A stretch of DNA of 28,675 nt from an uncultured Moraxella sp. (GTDB lineage Bacteria > Pseudomonadota > Gammaproteobacteria > Pseudomonadales > Moraxellaceae). Both the position numbers and the translations under genes were made by a program. How positions within the stretch are numbered: the stretch's first letter is position 1; each line of letters begins with the position of its first letter. The notes under the pieces are model-generated. The model worked only from the letters and a program-made list of their open reading frames with translations. It searched no databases and had not been told where the DNA came from. The DNA lies in contig CAKMOY010000101.1 of NCBI GenBank assembly GCA_927911235.1, positions 1 to 28,675 on the forward strand, given 5' to 3'. Shown piece by piece: positions 27,353 through 28,675 of the stretch.

Positions 27353-27438
27353 GTCTGCGTAGGCTGTTTTCACAATTAGACAAAATTAAAAAAAATAATT
27401 TTGAACCTACGGTCTTAGACAGCACAACCCGTGTGCTG
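27353..27438 (-). ncRNA. Ribosomal protein L10 leader (kink-turn element)
   Basis: In the minus-strand RNA, helix GUCU/AGAC (27420-27417 with 27356-27353) is separated by an uneven internal loop, AAGAC opposite C, from helix CGUAGG/CCUACG (27411-27406 with 27363-27358). This is the UAAGAC-GUAGG kink-turn form known from L10 leaders, which L10(L12)4 binds to repress rplJL translation. Directly upstream is a hairpin CAGCAC/GUGCUG (27438-27433, 27425-27420) that shares base 27420 with the outer helix, so the two may be mutually exclusive. It lies between rplA and rplJ, the expected place. Confidence 0.75.
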
Positions 27439-27464
27439 AACTAAATTTTTTAAAAATGATAAAA

Positions 27465-28162
27465 TTACGCCAAACGGAATGGTACTGGGTCTAATGTTAG
27501 ACCAGGGCCCATGGTGGTTGATAGCGTGATTTTTTGATATAAATACCTTTTGAAGTCGCAGGTTTTGCTTTTTTCAAATCTGCAATCAATGCATTAGCAT
27601 TTTGTTGGATTTGTTCAGCAGTAAAGCCAACTTGACCAATCGTAGTATGGATAATACCCGCTTTATCAACACGGTATTGTGCCTGACCTGCCTTGGTATT
27701 TTTAATGGCTTCAGCAACGTTTGGTGTTACTGTACCCACTTTAGGGTTTGGCATTAAACCACGTGGGCCCAAAATTGTACCCAATTGACCTACAATACGC
27801 ATAGCATCTGGAGAAGCGATTACCACATCAAAATCCATGTTGCCTGCTTTGATGCTGTCTGCCAGGTCTTCAAAACCGACAATATCCGCACCCGCTTCTT
27901 TGGCTGCATCAGCCGCTGCACCTTGTGCAAACACAGCAACACGTTTAGTTTTACCTGTACCTGCTGGTAAGTTGGTTGCACCACGAACCACTTGGTCAGA
28001 TTTACGTGGGTCTACACCCAAGTTTACTGCGATATCAACAGATTCTTTGAACTTTGCAGGCGGTAAGCTGTTTAAGATTTCTACCGCTTCTTCAAGGGTG
28101 TATTGTTTGTTCGCATCAAATTTTTCAGCGATTGCCTTTTGGCGTTTTGTTAATTTAGCCAT
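27465..28162 (-). CDS. rplA: Ribosomal protein uL1 (one frameshift)
   Basis: L1 stalk protein of the large subunit; it binds 23S rRNA near the E site, helps deacylated tRNA leave, and represses its own rplKA mRNA. Seen: [39 protein letters not shown], the central domain with [20 protein letters not shown], the signature [19 protein letters not shown] and [19 protein letters not shown]. One base is missing from the T6 run 27530-27535. As read it ends at 27497 with [10 protein letters not shown]; corrected it reads [15 protein letters not shown] and stops at 27465-27467. Corrected length is 232 residues (E. coli 234). The start ATG overlaps the rplK stop by one base (TAATG), with GGAGG in the rplK end. 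Confidence 0.96.
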
Positions 28163-28592
28163 TATAGACCCTCCACATCAATACCCATTGAACGTGCTGT
28201 ACCTGCGATAGTACGCACACCAGCTTCCAATTCAGCAGCGGTTAATTCAGCTTGTTTGGTTTTTACGATTTCTTCTAACTGGGCACGTGTTACTTTACCA
28301 ACTTTATTTTTGTTTGGTACGCCAGAGCCTTTTGCAACACCAGCTGCTTTACGAATCAAGAAAGCAGCAGGTGGTGATTTCATGATAAATGTAAATGATT
28401 TATCATTATAAACGGTGATTTCAACTGGAACTGGTAAACCTGGCTCCATGTTTGAAGTTGCAGCGTTAAACTCTTTACAGAACGCCATGATGTTCACACC
28501 TTTTTGACCCAACGCAGGACCAATTGGTGGAGATGGATTTGCTTTGCAGCTGGCACTTGTAGTTTGATGTAACCATCAATCTTTTTAGCCAT
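28162..28592 (-). CDS. rplK: Ribosomal protein uL11 (one frameshift)
   Basis: Large-subunit protein of the GTPase-associated centre; it binds 23S rRNA and is needed for stringent-response sensing by RelA. Seen: [15 protein letters not shown], the Pro-rich [19 protein letters not shown] linker, the N-terminal domain [20 protein letters not shown], and the rRNA-binding C-terminal domain with [20 protein letters not shown] and [12 protein letters not shown]. The ATG at 28592 has a perfect AGGAGG (28604-28599) 6 bases upstream. One base is missing next to 28547 (family sequence PAGKANP, read here without one G), so as read the frame opens only at 28512. Corrected length is 143 residues. The 83 bases to the right edge hold no gene; nusG is expected beyond. 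Confidence 0.96.
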
Positions 28593-28675
28593 GATAAACC
28601 TCCTAATTGGTGGGTGATAACGCTTAAAATAAGCTCCCCTGTGAAATAAACTACTTATCAATACAAACGTATTTT

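Noticed and set aside
28593-28675. End of nusG or a promoter at the right edge
   Set aside because: No frame matching the NusG C-terminus is visible in these 83 bases, and no convincing -35/-10 pair; only the rplK ribosome binding site is clear.

Overview
The window is a stretch of core chromosome from a gammaproteobacterium of the family Moraxellaceae, most likely Moraxella or a close relative. This rests on the A+T-rich codon use, on Acinetobacter/Moraxella-like protein sequences (RpoB, RpoC, RplK, GltB), and on the gene order, which I recall from Acinetobacter. No mobile element, phage gene, CRISPR array, tRNA or rRNA is visible. I found no candidate for a new multi-gene system. The points of interest are regulatory RNA structures and the quality of the sequence itself.

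Layout: nearly everything lies on the minus strand, so transcription runs from high to low coordinates. From the right end: rplK-rplA, an L10-type leader, rplJ-rplL, an attenuator-like hairpin that also carries a promoter, then rpoB-rpoC ending at a strong terminator (17372-17405). A small conserved orphan gene follows (16785-17309). It converges on ponA, the only plus-strand gene (14022-16732, class A penicillin-binding protein), and they share a bidirectional terminator. Divergent from ponA is the type IV pilus assembly operon pilM-pilN-pilO-pilP-pilQ. Next come aroK-aroB (shikimate pathway), a membrane-anchored SPOR-like protein with its terminator, and gltB-gltD (glutamate synthase). gltD runs off the left edge.

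How the genes work together: RplK/A/J/L and RpoB/C supply the ribosomal stalk region and the RNA polymerase core. PilM-N-O-P form the inner-membrane alignment complex that connects to the PilQ secretin for pilus extrusion. AroK and AroB act in chorismate synthesis. The SPOR-like protein and PonA belong to the cell wall and division machinery. GltB and GltD form the NADPH-dependent glutamate synthase.

Reading caution: about two dozen single-base insertions or deletions, mostly in homopolymer runs, break gltD, gltB, the SPOR gene, probably aroK, pilM, ponA, rpoC, rpoB, rplJ, rplA and rplK. Several of these are indispensable, and every break is repaired by adding or removing one base, so I read them as sequencing or consensus errors. 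Gene coordinates below span the whole reconstructed gene, with the break positions listed in each entry.
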